The notes under the pieces were generated by a model. The model was given only the letters and a program-made list of their open reading frames with translations, ran no database searches and had not been told where the DNA came from. Made by a program: the position numbers and the translations under genes. From positions 7,633,501 through 7,697,500 of the forward strand of contig NC_088310.1 of the NCBI RefSeq assembly GCF_910592395.1: a stretch of DNA of 64,000 bases, written 5' to 3'. Of the stretch, positions 33,488-45,310 are shown in pieces (within the stretch, counting starts at the first letter, position 1; each line of letters begins with the position of its first letter). The stretch is from Lineus longissimus. Lineage: Eukaryota; Nemertea; Pilidiophora; Heteronemertea; Lineidae.

Positions 33488-36400
33488 TTATTTGGTAAAA
33501 TCTGTGATAGGTCGTGCATACGGCGAGTTCCAGTCCCGATCGAACACGTCTTTCAGCTGTTGCTCGATTGTTGATTGTGTGGACATCATAGGACCCCTCC
33601 TGATTGCGTCCGCATTCTGACTAAGGACAAACCCGATACCACCCGTGTTGACGAAATAGTCACCTGACCAATTGGAAGTTCCTGAAAGAACGATCAGATT
33701 TATGTTAATAGCAAAATTCAATTTCAAACTATCCTCCAAATATGTCTATAAATTGAGTCAAAAGTCCTCTTGACCTCAATTAATTTCTTCCTTCTCTGTG
33801 AATTCAAATTAGTTTATTTTAGTGATATCATGGGGTTTCTAGAAATTGTCTATTTTGAAATAGAGCTCTTCAAGTATAGGCACCGTAGTGCAGATGTATA
33901 ATAGTATACTGAGACTGAGATGATGTTATGGGGATGTTTAGAGAGAACATGATGAAGTAATCACTGGACAACATCTGGCCCCAACTGGGAAATCCAGGGG
34001 TACACACAAAAGCTTACCTATATAAGCCGTTTTATCTGTCACCATGTACTTATTATGGTTGACTCTTGCATAGGGAATCTTTGCCTGTTCAGGAGTGGCA
34101 GGCACTTCGAATAATTTCTGAAATTAAGACGAAATCTATTCAAGTTTTGCTCTTTGTGAAGAGGAACATTTTTGCTATGACTTAGGGATTATTAAGTAGG
34201 TACAAGGACACACTGTTGAAAGAATTCTATGAGTTTTGTTATTGTGTAATGACCAGAGTTATTTGCGTTTAACAAATTTAAAATGAATAAATAGGACTTG
34301 ACGTGAGTATGATTAGATATATATCTGTTTTCTTCACTCACGTTGAGGTCGGTTACTGTTTTTTTCTCCAAAAAAGCAGGGACATTTTTGTACAGCATTG
34401 TAGACCTTGCCTTGGAATTGCCCGGTATTCAGAACGCTACCGCTTGGCAAAAATACCAGTGTTTCTTTTGTCCTGTGCGAGGAAGGCCTTGCCTCTGATA
34501 ATTAACTCCGATTAACTGCTAATCAAGAGTAGGCATAGTGAATCAAAGCTACTTACCGTTTCAATGATGGTATGTCGATTCGTACCATTCAACGCCTGAA
34601 GAGACTGCAGGTACTTGATCATATCCTTATTAGAATGCTTCCACCAGCTGGCCAGGAGCCGTACACGTACTCGACGATTCAGTGCTGCTGCGCGGAGTGC
34701 ATCGTCTATTACTGGCCAGAATCTGAATGCAAATAGATCATAATGTGATGACAAAGTTCACTAGGTGACTAGAAAGCTTACTGGGGCATTTCCTTTGCCT
34801 GTTAACTGCAGATTGAACCAAAGCTAATAGTGGAACCTCCCTTAGCGGACACCTCTCTATCAAGGACAACCTCTGCATCAAAGACACTAGTTTTGGTCCC
34901 AAATGAGGAAGGTCACCATGAAATATTTTGAACTCACTTATTTGGCCATGAGAACACAATACTAGGGAAGTAGTCCATCACAGCTATATAAACGAATTCC
35001 CTCGACTGGTTAATGATGTTTAGGATTGCGTCGATGTCAACTGACCTTCCTGCTGGACAGAATTCTGGTGGTGAACTCTAGAATGACAAAATGAGACAGT
35101 TGGTTAATTCTTCTTCGTCTGCCTTCAGAATTTTTGAGATGCACAGTAGACAGTCTGTTTTTGGTAACGAGGTCGGCTGTCCTAGGGAGTTCCACCACTT
35201 GGCCTGAGAGCTTTGAGGTCAGGGTGGTGTCCTTTGGCCAGTTTTCCTCGCTATTCTTCATCAGGGAGCAGGTCTGAAGCCACAGAGCCCCAGAGCTTTG
35301 TGGTTAGGGTGGTGTCCTTTGGCCAGTAATCCTCACTATTCTTCATCAGGGAACAGGTCTGAAACCAGAGTGCCCCAGAGCTTTGTGGTTAGGGTGGTGT
35401 CCTTTGGCCAGTAATCCTCACTATTCTTCATCAGGGAGCAGGTCTGAGGCCACAGTGCCCCAGAGCTTTGTGGTCAGGGTGGTGTCCTTTGGCCAGCAAT
35501 CCTCACTACTCTTCAAAAGTAAGCAGATCTGAAGCACATGAGCAGGAGTCTAGTCTAGAAGTAGGAAAAATTGAAAATACTTACAGCTAAATATGTTTGC
35601 GTCTCAGTTCCATTCAAAGGCACCGACATAGGATTTGTTGCGTTATAGGCTGTGTTGTACTCTTTTGGCCAGACTGGTGGAATTGTCGAATTTGGAGCAC
35701 CCATGTACCAATAGGCGTCAAAGATCTTGCCAATATCTTGCGCAAGACAGCTACAGTTGTAGACGGCAGCACCTAGTTCTTTGACCTGAAAGCAGTGGAC
35801 ATGCATTGTAGCAAGAATTGACAAAGACTAAGAATTTGGAATTTCAGAAAAGCCAAAAGCGGTTACTAAACTCTGGCTGTTGTTTTTGATAACGTAATTC
35901 TAAGATGTAATCAAGACGAACAAAATGATACCTCATCTAGAGATGATACCAAAAACCACGGACAATATCACGTGACAAAGGGATCAGCAGATCAGCAGAT
36001 ATGTGTTCCAGTGCCAAATACCTGCGATTTTGCCACAAACTGTGCTTGATTACAACTTAGAATTACGTTGCAATTTTTGTTGCAAGATGAGCTCCAACTT
36101 TATCAAAACATGTTGTGCGCCAAAAATCACAGAGTGTGCGCCAGGCTTAAGTTGCATTTCATTACCTGTGTGAGTGAGCGCCAGTCCATGTTGGCGCTTC
36201 CAACAAAAAAATGTTTTCTGTCCACTATAAAAACTTTTGTGTGTAGGATGCCAGCTCCTTCGAATCTTTGGAAATCTAGACTACGAACTTCAGCACCACC
36301 TGGATAAAAGCAAGGGAAACATTTTTAAAATTCAGCCTTACTGTCTCGATATGAATATTAAAACCGGTTTGAGGAGAACCCAATTTACACCTTAGCACCT

Positions 36401-39400
36401 TAGGACGTGTTTATGCCTAAAAGTTCACCAACAATACCTCACAGAAGTGAGCGTAGAGTAAATAAGAATCTTCATCTCTCGCCCAAACACGTACCTGATT
36501 TAGCAAGATCAATGGTGTCTTGATCGTGTTGTGTTTTTGATGGCAGATTCTGGGCTATCCTAATCTTCACCTTTCCCGCACTTCCAATATCCATCAATCT
36601 CTTGAACACCTGCTCGCCCTGAAAAAACAAATTTTTACAAAATATGCATCTTTTTTATGCGTTTTTTCAAGGTTTCAGCTCTTAAATCTCATCAGATAGG
36701 GAGAGTAAATAAATCTTTTTTTATTAATTTTTTATTAAAACTTTACTGCAAAAATATAGGGTGAACATGAAAAGCAGGAAAAACCTATAAGAACAACATG
36801 TCACATAAGAAAGCAATATTACTAACACGGCCTGCAGAGGGGACATCTACAACAGGTGACCCAGCTGCAGGCTGATTCAAACATTAAAATCATTAATCTT
36901 ACGACTATAAAATTCTTTTAAACGTTTCTTGAATAAGTCATTATTTTCTAAAGCTCTAATGTCAAATGGTAAAACATTCTTTGATGGGGGAGAGGGACTG
37001 AAAACATTCTTGGGATCGCCATGTTTCCTACGGAAAAGACTAATTTTTACTTCAAACTGTCGGGATAATCTACCAAGTTCGCTTGGAACAACTGAGTAAT
37101 GGGCAACCCACGGTGAAGGATGAGAAATTCTTACCTGAGCAGCCGAAGGATCTTCAAAGTGAATATCTTCACCTCTGAGTGTAAAATAGAATGCCCCGAT
37201 CTCTATTGTTTCTTGTGCTAAGGAGATCAGCTGCATCCAGCTGTCAAATATGGAAGGCAGTTGAGGGGAACCTGCTGGGTACGTCAGGTTTACCGGAATG
37301 CTTTCAACTATAGTGACACTAGAAAGAAATAGACAAAGTGTATAAAATGAGCACTATTGAAAATCAACCAAATCTGTTTTGACAGTTGATATGTTAGGTA
37401 GCAGTGCTGCTGCAAAGATATTTTGTTAGGTTCAGCAGACGACACATTGGTGTGAGGGAATATGGAAGAGGGGGAAGAAATGGGTGAGATTGGTGAAGGA
37501 ATGGGGGAAGGAATGGGTGGGAGTGGGGAAGGAATTGGGGAAGAGGGGGAAGGAATGGGTGAGAGTGGGGAAGGAATGGGGGAAGGGGAGGTCACGAAAG
37601 AATGGGGGAGGGAGGGAAGGAATGGGCAGGGTGGGAAAGGAACAGGGAGAGTGGGGAAGGAATGGGGGAAATGAGGGAAGTAATGGGGTGAGAGGATGAA
37701 TCGGCACTAACCTGCATTGATCTGAACATGGCACTGGTGGATCCACAAACTCCTGACCCTGCCGCAATTTGATGCCATAGTTCATAATAAGAGGAAGTAC
37801 GACAACCAAACTCGTTATGATCACAATAATGCAGACAGGGAAAACGGCAGGACGCAAACATCGCGGTTGTTCATGGGCGTCCACTTTATCGACCACGAAA
37901 TCGACACGGATGGCAGAAAGGGGGCGTGACTCCTTGTAACAGCGCTGTGGCTTATTCTCTTCCTGAAAAGAGAAATATTCAGAAATACATGTAGTTATCA
38001 AATGATGTAAAATACCACTATCTTTGTGATTTTTAACAGGAAGATAGTCTACATCAGGTCTTCCTTGGTAATGCTCGCAAGCGGTCTGTTTATATTTTTT
38101 TGCTCCCAAATAGCATTTTGCCTCAAAGTTGACTCTCCTACAGGATATGGGAGAAGCTGCTCCAACTGCTAACAATTCCACATCAGGGACTGGCTCCAAC
38201 GATCTTGTGTTATCCTCTCAATGTTTGACTTGACTGCCGTGCTAAGTTTAGTTTGAAAACCATACACAAGAATGGGCAAATAATATGTTGCTATCATCAT
38301 TTCTGCAAAAAGACATTCCACAATTGCTATGATCAGAAGTTGGCAGTGTTGATAAAAACTGGCAAATTTATTTGACGGTCACTGAATGGATCAATTGACA
38401 CACATCAAGTTTACCCTAATATCCCAGGTGATTATCATGGTGGCATGTTTAAAGCTATTACCTTATCGATCTGTGTGACGTTACCGATTGAAGCGCCCCA
38501 CTAATGGGTCCTTAATCAAAGAATCGGTCCTCTTGGTAGCACTTCCCGCTGAGTTTTATGGTGTTTATCTATCATTTGCTATCAAATATGCCACTAGAGC
38601 TATGAATAATATCAGACCTGGTTTCGAGTCAGCTGGACAGATTAGTCAGATATTACCAGAAATCTACACTGACTTTGGTACAATATGGAAATAATATGGA
38701 GATAATCAAATCAAGGCTACTCTAAATGATTGATTTGGATCTGTGGTCACGACAATATGCCACCTGATATATTGTTGTATAAAAACCGATCAGAAATACA
38801 TTGCCTTATCACTACTGTTGACAATATGATTCTAGAAGACGGAACAGCTTGTCAGATCATGACCACCGGCAATCAGTCACACCCACAATGGAATATGATG
38901 ATGATGATGGTGAAAGCAATGCCGAGGACTGATTGTATGGGAGTAGAAGGATGTCCATTGGGATTCAGCTCAGGTATAAGGTACCTGGTTTCGAAGGATG
39001 AATAAAAAGTGCAATTCACTAAAACACTTCTCATGACCAAGAACCCTGTTTCATTGTGCAGCCATGGCCATGCTCTTCAAGTTCAAGAAGTGGTGGCAAA
39101 AAATTTGAAGGTTTTTTTAGGGGCAGCCAAAAATGAGCCAGGTGGGGACAAGAAGCAAGCGTTAATTTCTTCTTGCCCTGTAAACATAGGGCACACTTTC
39201 CAATATTCGCAAATTGAATACCTCATCCATAAAATCTGTAAACATCCCGTTGCTTGGTGACTTCACATCTTCAAATCCATTTGCACCGCGAATCAAAGTT
39301 AGCCAAAAGCCAATGCTGCTATCAGTGTCAACAATGGCGAATATGTATCTTTAACCCATTACATATAGGTCTGTACACTTTTGATGAATTTGAAATTTCC

Positions 39401-42400
39401 ATCCATTTTTAAACCAGATTTTTCCGGCTTTTTGGGCAAAGCCAATTTGTATCATGTAAAAACAAAATGTGCATTCGACAGCTCCTTAGAACAACAAGAT
39501 TTCTGCAACATTAACACAAATGTGTCAGAAAATGGTAATAATCATACTCACATAGAAGTCTTTCTCATACACATACTCCCCCATATCCAGCTAACTTGTC
39601 TGAACATGTCAAACTTATATCCATCAGTGTTTTAGAGCCAATCACAGAATCACAGAAACAGCGGAGAAAACATTAACAAAGATGTCACGAATTGATCATC
39701 ACAGGGTTAAAACCATTCGAATTTCGTTCTGGTTATATTACTCCACCAGTACAGTACAGGGATTCTTCCTCATAACACGTATTGCAACCTGAAAATATTT
39801 CCCGACACTTCGGATATTCTTTCAGTCACAATATGGCTCAATCATCTATTTCTTGCATGAAGTTTTATTCCGCAGAGCTCGTTAGAAATAACAAACATGT
39901 TGATATCGCATCCAGAAAAAACTTTGGTACTGCCAACTCCCCTACATAGCCGACAGCTCTGAAGCAATCATGGAACCTGGCTGGCCTCCAAGGTTCTGCC
40001 TTTATATTGATCATGAGTTGAGTTATGCTTGGTTTCAATATTCTGCTCCAGCCTCTGTTGACTGATGCGTGACTCTAACATTATCAGATTGACACCTAAT
40101 TTTGGTAACAGCTTTTACTTCAGAAGTTCTGATTGAAGTTATCATTCAAATCATCCCCAAATTCTGGCCTTCTTCACTCATCATACATGTAGCTTGAAAT
40201 ATGTGAGAGGAGGGATTGTCATGAAAAGGCTACTACAAGGATGCGAGGATTCATTCAGATGGTCTGACACTGCAATAGCTTAGGGACAGCACACAGGACT
40301 TGATCGGCCCATCAAATTGAAAAAAGCTTCCCCTTCAAAGGGAAATTAAAACATTGCCCATTTGCATTTAAGATATTTGGGACAAGAAAGTCCTGTTCTT
40401 TGTCAACGTGGACAGTCAGATATTTGAAGAACTAACTTTTTCCGACGGGGGACAATTCTGACCTCATTTCTACTGGTAAATGTCACATAAACCTGGTGCC
40501 ATCATACCAGATTTTTTGCACCTTTTTTTCTTGGGTTTACCCCTCTGTTGTGACCTAGTAGCCACCAAAAATCCAGGACTGGTTCAAATTTTTTCTACAC
40601 TTGATGCAAAAGCAAGACAACAACTTGGGATTCCGGAAGAACGTTTCATCCTAGATAAACTGATTTAAAACTGGAGTGATGCATTATGATAAATGACTGG
40701 ACAAAATCTGGTTACAAATGCCAAGGGAAAATAATCCATCAGTGATCTAATCTGATTTATTTGATCGATACCGGTGTAAGGTGCAAACTGAGAAGAAACA
40801 TTTCCATAATGAAACACTATTGGAAAAATTGCTCTAAAGTCACCATTATAAGACCACTTCTATCATGTCTATGCGTTTTCTCAAAGGGAAGAAAAGTGGA
40901 AATGTTCAAGTGACTGAAGTCTATTATTCATGACGTAGTGAAGTGATGTTTCCATTCAGACCAAACTTTCATCTGACATACATAGATCAGAGCGACTTCA
41001 TGATATCACCCACGTAGCTGTTCTTATAGATGTGATTCTAGAGTATTTGAGAAAGCATGTTGTCTTTTTGGGCCTGAATTTTGACCTAGATCCTTGACCT
41101 TCATCCAAAGTCGGAAGGCCACGGGTCTGACTCTTGACATAGTTTGGCTGATGGGAAGTATCGCAATCAGATATAAGCTTTTGCTGCTTGAAACTGTTTC
41201 AGCCTGAAAAAAATGCCTGATGCCTAAACCACATCACAAAATCAAAAATCACATCCACAATATCGCGCTCACTGTTTAAAGTGCTTGCTAAAAATATCCT
41301 CAACTTCAAGCCTTTGTTTAAAAATTCAATCCCAAAAATTGAGAACAAATGGAATTTTTTTCCATAACACACCATACATTTTGATACAACAGCGAAGAGT
41401 AAAACAACTTTCGATAGGAAATGTATTGATAATCCCCAGTCTACATTGTACATTGCGAATACAATAACTATCGGAATGCCCCAGGGACATTTCCTTGGTG
41501 ATGAAAAGCTTATCCTGGATATATCCATAACTGGGTATAGCAGCTATCGCTTAGCAATGTGTGATAGCTCACTAGCTGTGCAAGCTCGCAACTGATATAG
41601 TGACATTACATACAAGCATTGAGGAGTACTCGCGGGACGAATCAATGGGTAGCTGAAGTGACCACGACAATATCTGCCCTTGGGATTCTCCGCCATATTT
41701 GAGACACGATTTCAGCATTGATTATCTTTTCATGTGACGGAATCTTAGGTAAGTAAATACAGTCAACTGGCTATTGTATATACGTGTAGTATTATAACGG
41801 TAGTGTTGTTAACATTGGTCAAGATAAGCAATAAGTCTGGCGTTGTCAGTGTGATGCAGTCATTAGACCGATGTTCGTAATTACAAGTATGTAACTTCAG
41901 CGTCTGTCACCTCTGAGGAAATGAGTTGGAGAGGGTAACTTTCTCCTGCACTGACAAAAGTGAAAGCATAGATTTCCACCGAGTCTCCGGTTTCTTCCTA
42001 CATCTCCGTCCACTGTGAGTGACGGAGTGTAAAAAATTGATGAAAATTTGTGAAAATTAAGAATATGTTTTTACCTTTTCCTCCTGAGGTAGGTGGATGT
42101 AAACATGGCCCCTCTGTTGCCGTGGAAACCATGGGATGTAACTCATCAAGCTCTCCATGGCGTGAGGTAGTGGCGGACCTGCCTCCTGCAGATAAAAAGG
42201 GCGATGGAAACGTTAAAAAAAAAAATCATTTTACAACATTTTCATGGAATTTTCTTTGCAGTACGATACACAAAATCATATACAACATATTTGGTATCAA
42301 GTGGCTGCCATCATTTCAGCCCTCACCTGAGCTAGACCAGTGCAGGGCAAAGTGGCAACCAGACCACAGTTCGAACCCACTGACCCTTGGATTCCAAGTT

Positions 42401-44761
42401 GGACAACTTGACCAGTATGCCACCACGTATACCTTTAAAATTGAACATTCCGCCACCACTTCATTATGTTTAGTCCACCCATGCTCACTTCCGTTTAATG
42501 AGTTCAATTTATGATTATATCAATCATGATTCGGGGGACTTCATTCATTCTTATCTTGTCTAGTGCAGACGTACATATTGAAATGTGTCAACAACGTCTT
42601 CTACTACCAGTATCTTCACTTCGATATTCAGAGCACTGGGCAGAAATCATGTCGTGTCAACACTGATTGAGTAGTTCAGGGCCAATGAAAATTAAAACAT
42701 GGCCCGGACCCTAATTTCAAATTTTATCGGGCCTAAGACAGTGCATTGAATCAGTAGTTCATGAATATGAAGAGAGCATCCAGTGACCATGATCAGAGAC
42801 CTAATTAGCAATGAGTTTGAATTGTTGAGAGATAATAATTACATTCATGGGATTTAGACAAAAAAATCATTTTACAACATTTTCATGGAATTTTCTTTGC
42901 AGTACGATACACAAAATCATATACAACATATTTGGTATCAAGTGGCTGCCATCATTTCAGCCCTCACCTGAGCTAGACCAGTGCAGGGCAAAGTGGCAAC
43001 CAGACCACAGTTCGAACCCACTGACCCTTGGATTCCAAGTTGGACACCTTGACCAGTATGCCACCACGTATACCTTTAAAATTGAACATTCCGCCACCAC
43101 TTCATTATGTTTAGTCCACCCATGCTCACTTCCGTTTAATGAGTTCAATTTATGATTATATAAATCATGATTTGGGGGACTTCATTTATTCTTATCTTGT
43201 CTAGTGCGGACGCACATATTGAAATGTGTCAACAACGTCTTCTACTACCAGTTTCTTCACTTCGATATTCAGAGCACTGGGCAGAAATCATGTTGTGTCA
43301 ACACTGATTGAGTAGTTCAGGGCCAATGAAAATTAAAACATGGCCCGGACCCTAATTTCAAATTTTATCGGGACTTAGACAGTGCATTGAATCAGTAGTT
43401 CATGAATAATATGAAGATAGCATCCAGTGACCATGATCAGAGACCTAATTAGCAATGAGTTTGAATTGTTGAGAGATAATAATTACATTCATGGGATTTA
43501 GTCAATTGACCTCAGCAATTACAAGTACAAATTTAGTCATCACATGATTCACACAAAGATGTACATTGATCACGCATATTGAGAGTGTAACTGTAACCGA
43601 TTGCAACCCCAGAGAAAGTATGCTCTCCATAGTTTGAACCAGTCAAAGTCATCGCAATAAAACAAGGACAATATTCTCTTCTTGATGGAGGAAAAGGAGA
43701 AATTTGCTCTTATGACAGAGAGGCTGCATGATTGATTCATGTCATTTTAACTCATTGGTAAAGTCAATGTTAAGATTTTCCTGATGTCCATGTATGTCTG
43801 CAAGTGTCTGCAACACTCCACTCAAGAATGCCAGAATGGGAACCCAGAAATGACAAGGCCTAGGTCTATTCTAGTGACGAGCACCATCCTGAAGTTCTCT
43901 TTTAAAATTGTACACTTTTCACTACAATGTAAATATCCCTATAATACGAACAGATATCTGCTGTTTTCTGAATCTTCTTGTTAACTCATTTCACTACAAT
44001 GCTAAAACCTTACACTTACATGGCTAATAATGCCACGGAAGGCCTCTGCCAAGATATTTTGTAACTACCGGTATGTATAACTTGTGTAATTTAAACTGAT
44101 AAAAATCTAAACTGGACCAGGCCATGACTAAATGTATCATGAAGTGGCATCTTTATCTCAATCAGAGTGCACGCCTTAGCTTTCAAGTGCTAAAGGTGCA
44201 GACATCTTGATTGTTGTAGTGAGGAATTGGTGTATAGTAAAATCCAAGTATAGGCTACTGCAGCCGAATGGCAGAAGTTGATCAAAAAGATCATTGAAAT
44301 TAACTGCAACGCGGATACGGTCACGTACGGTACTGGGAATGCCGCAATGTCTTTCACGACTTTATACGGCAAGACTCAATCTCAAGCGCCCAACTGCCAG
44401 CGTGACTGTGATCTCTGTAGTGATGGTGCTTGATGCCAGTTATTGCACTGTTAAAGGTCAAAGACTAATGACCAGGGGTAAAGAAGCAGCAAACTGTCAA
44501 CTGCAACTCAACTCACAACACTCACTGACTCAGTCAGTGACTCACACTGACTGAATTTTCAGACAAGAAAAGATCAGTTTATTCCTTTATTGGACCCGTT
44601 CTACATATTTCACATTCTTGACATGAACACTGGATGACATCTACATTACGAGCATATAAAAACAAGCGATAAAATAAACAAAATTGGAAAATATGTTGAA
44701 ATAAATGACAACTTCTTACCTGAAAAAGCAGATTTTTTTTTTGATCGAGTGCATCCGCCAT
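33488..44761 (-). CDS. PLD3: Phospholipase D3-type protein (PLD3/PLD4 family)
   Basis: Exons 44761-44720, 37962-37712, 37318-37135, 36618-36495, 36299-36166, 35785-35585, 35077-34938, 34722-34557, 34117-34018 and 33681-33488; 1536 nt, 511 residues (human PLD3 is 490). Known family role: type II membrane glycoprotein of the lysosome with 5' exonuclease activity on single-stranded nucleic acid. Both HxKx4D motifs are intact: HTKVFIVD (220-227), followed by GSANMDWRS, and HNKYMVTD (435-442), followed by [11 protein letters not shown] membrane anchor lies at about residues 53-74, followed by a luminal Cys pair (PVPCSDQCS). [18 protein letters not shown] matches PLD3 closely. Exon 1 ([14 protein letters not shown]) was chosen for its ATG context, strong donor and matching phase 0 across a 6.8-kb intron; it is the least certain exon. 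Confidence 0.9.
34827..34905. mobile_element. Truncated TA-type MITE
   Basis: Left half only: agtggaacctcccttagcgg, then acacctctctatcaaggaca and actagttttggtcccaaat. Lies in the PLD3 intron 34723-34937. Confidence 0.6.
35207..35532. repeat. 85-bp tandem repeat, about 3.8 copies
   Basis: Unit contains agagctttgtggttagggtg, gtgtcctttggccagtaatc and ttcatcagggagcaggtctg. Lies in the PLD3 intron 35078-35584. Confidence 0.85.
36712..37120 (-). mobile_element. LINE 3' end fragment with A-rich tail in a PLD3 intron
   Basis: On the minus strand, translation just beyond the PLD3 donor at 37134 reads [18 protein letters not shown], then [20 protein letters not shown] and a stop at 36877-36879. The [19 protein letters not shown] pattern is typical of LINE reverse-transcriptase C-termini. 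It is followed by about 150 bp of 3' UTR-like sequence and an AATAAA-rich tail. Same orientation as PLD3. Confidence 0.5.
37455..37690 (+). repeat. G-rich purine tract (ggaatgggggaa)n
   Basis: An almost pure purine stretch on the plus strand with many GGG and GGGG runs, starting about 20 bp inside the intron from the PLD3 donor at 37711. The PLD3 pre-mRNA carries the C/T-rich complement. The open frames through it (GEGMGEG or [12 protein letters not shown] patterns) are repeat artefacts. Confidence 0.85.
38200..42200. other. PLD3 intron 1, distal part
   Basis: No convincing coding exon on either strand. A donor-like site (cttag|gtaagtaaat at about 41750) after a short GC-richer stretch (41630-41700) could be a 5' UTR exon on the plus strand, perhaps an alternative first exon of the consortin-like gene. 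Not supported further. Confidence 0.3.
42222..43502. repeat. Two direct copies of a 641-bp segment
   Basis: Copies at about 42222-42862 and 42863-43502 differ at only a few positions, so this is a recent tandem duplication. Each copy contains, on the minus strand, a tRNA-like Pol III promoter: A box TGGTCAAGTTG (plus strand 42404-42414) and B-box-like GGTTCGAACTG (42367-42377). This suggests a tRNA-derived SINE inside the duplicated unit. Lies in PLD3 intron 1. Confidence 0.75.
43503..44719. other. PLD3 intron 1, proximal part
   Basis: No exon, RNA gene or strong repeat recognised. Confidence 0.3.
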
Positions 44762-45310
44762 GTTTTCAAAACAATTGGCACATGATTGTCATGTGATCAA
44801 TTAAGAAATGTTTTCACAACTTTGGAAAATTCTTTTAATAGATTTAGCCAATTTCTGCCAACCAAATAACAACTGCAAGTAAAGAATATTACTTGGGTTA
44901 TAAGTATAACTAAAAAGTGTTTAAATTAAGCTAAATTATACTTTTTCTCTACTTGTGTGTTAATGGATTTCTTTAGTACACTGTCAGAAAATGCCCGGAT
45001 GTTTTCATTGGATTCCAGAAAATTTCTGATATCAAATTCTTGAAATGTCGCACTAGTTTATGCTGTTTTCCTGGGCAATCGACCATTTCCTATACTTTTT
45101 GCTGGCCAAGGTAGATAGCAAATTATTCTGTCGTAATGAACATGCTGATTTGGGGCTATCTTCTTGACTTTTGTTAGCCTAAACCTATCTGGACTGCATA
45201 GGCATGTGACTATTCACTATACATGTATTCAATATTGTTGTTGTACATAGAACATGTTACCATTTCACCTGCCATGTCATTTCAGATTCTTATTGTAAGA
45301 AGTCGTAACT
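44762..45310. promoter_or_regulatory. Divergent upstream region of PLD3 and the consortin-like gene
   Basis: The two start codons are 550 bp apart and point away from each other. An acceptor (tcatttcag, ending near 45285) just before the consortin-like ATG implies a split 5' UTR. The region is AT-rich, with no TATA box assigned. Confidence 0.35.

Noticed and set aside
37432-38199. Long minus-strand open frame that includes the PLD3 membrane-anchor exon
   Set aside because: Only 37962-37712 is coding; the upstream part has no Met and sits behind a good acceptor, and the downstream part is the C/T-rich repeat.
40480-40668. 62-codon plus-strand frame in PLD3 intron 1
   Set aside because: No splice support or recognised motif.
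42050-43155. Pair of similar frames of 154 and 102 codons
   Set aside because: Similarity comes from the 641-bp DNA duplication; the frames run through a tRNA-like promoter and are not conserved protein.
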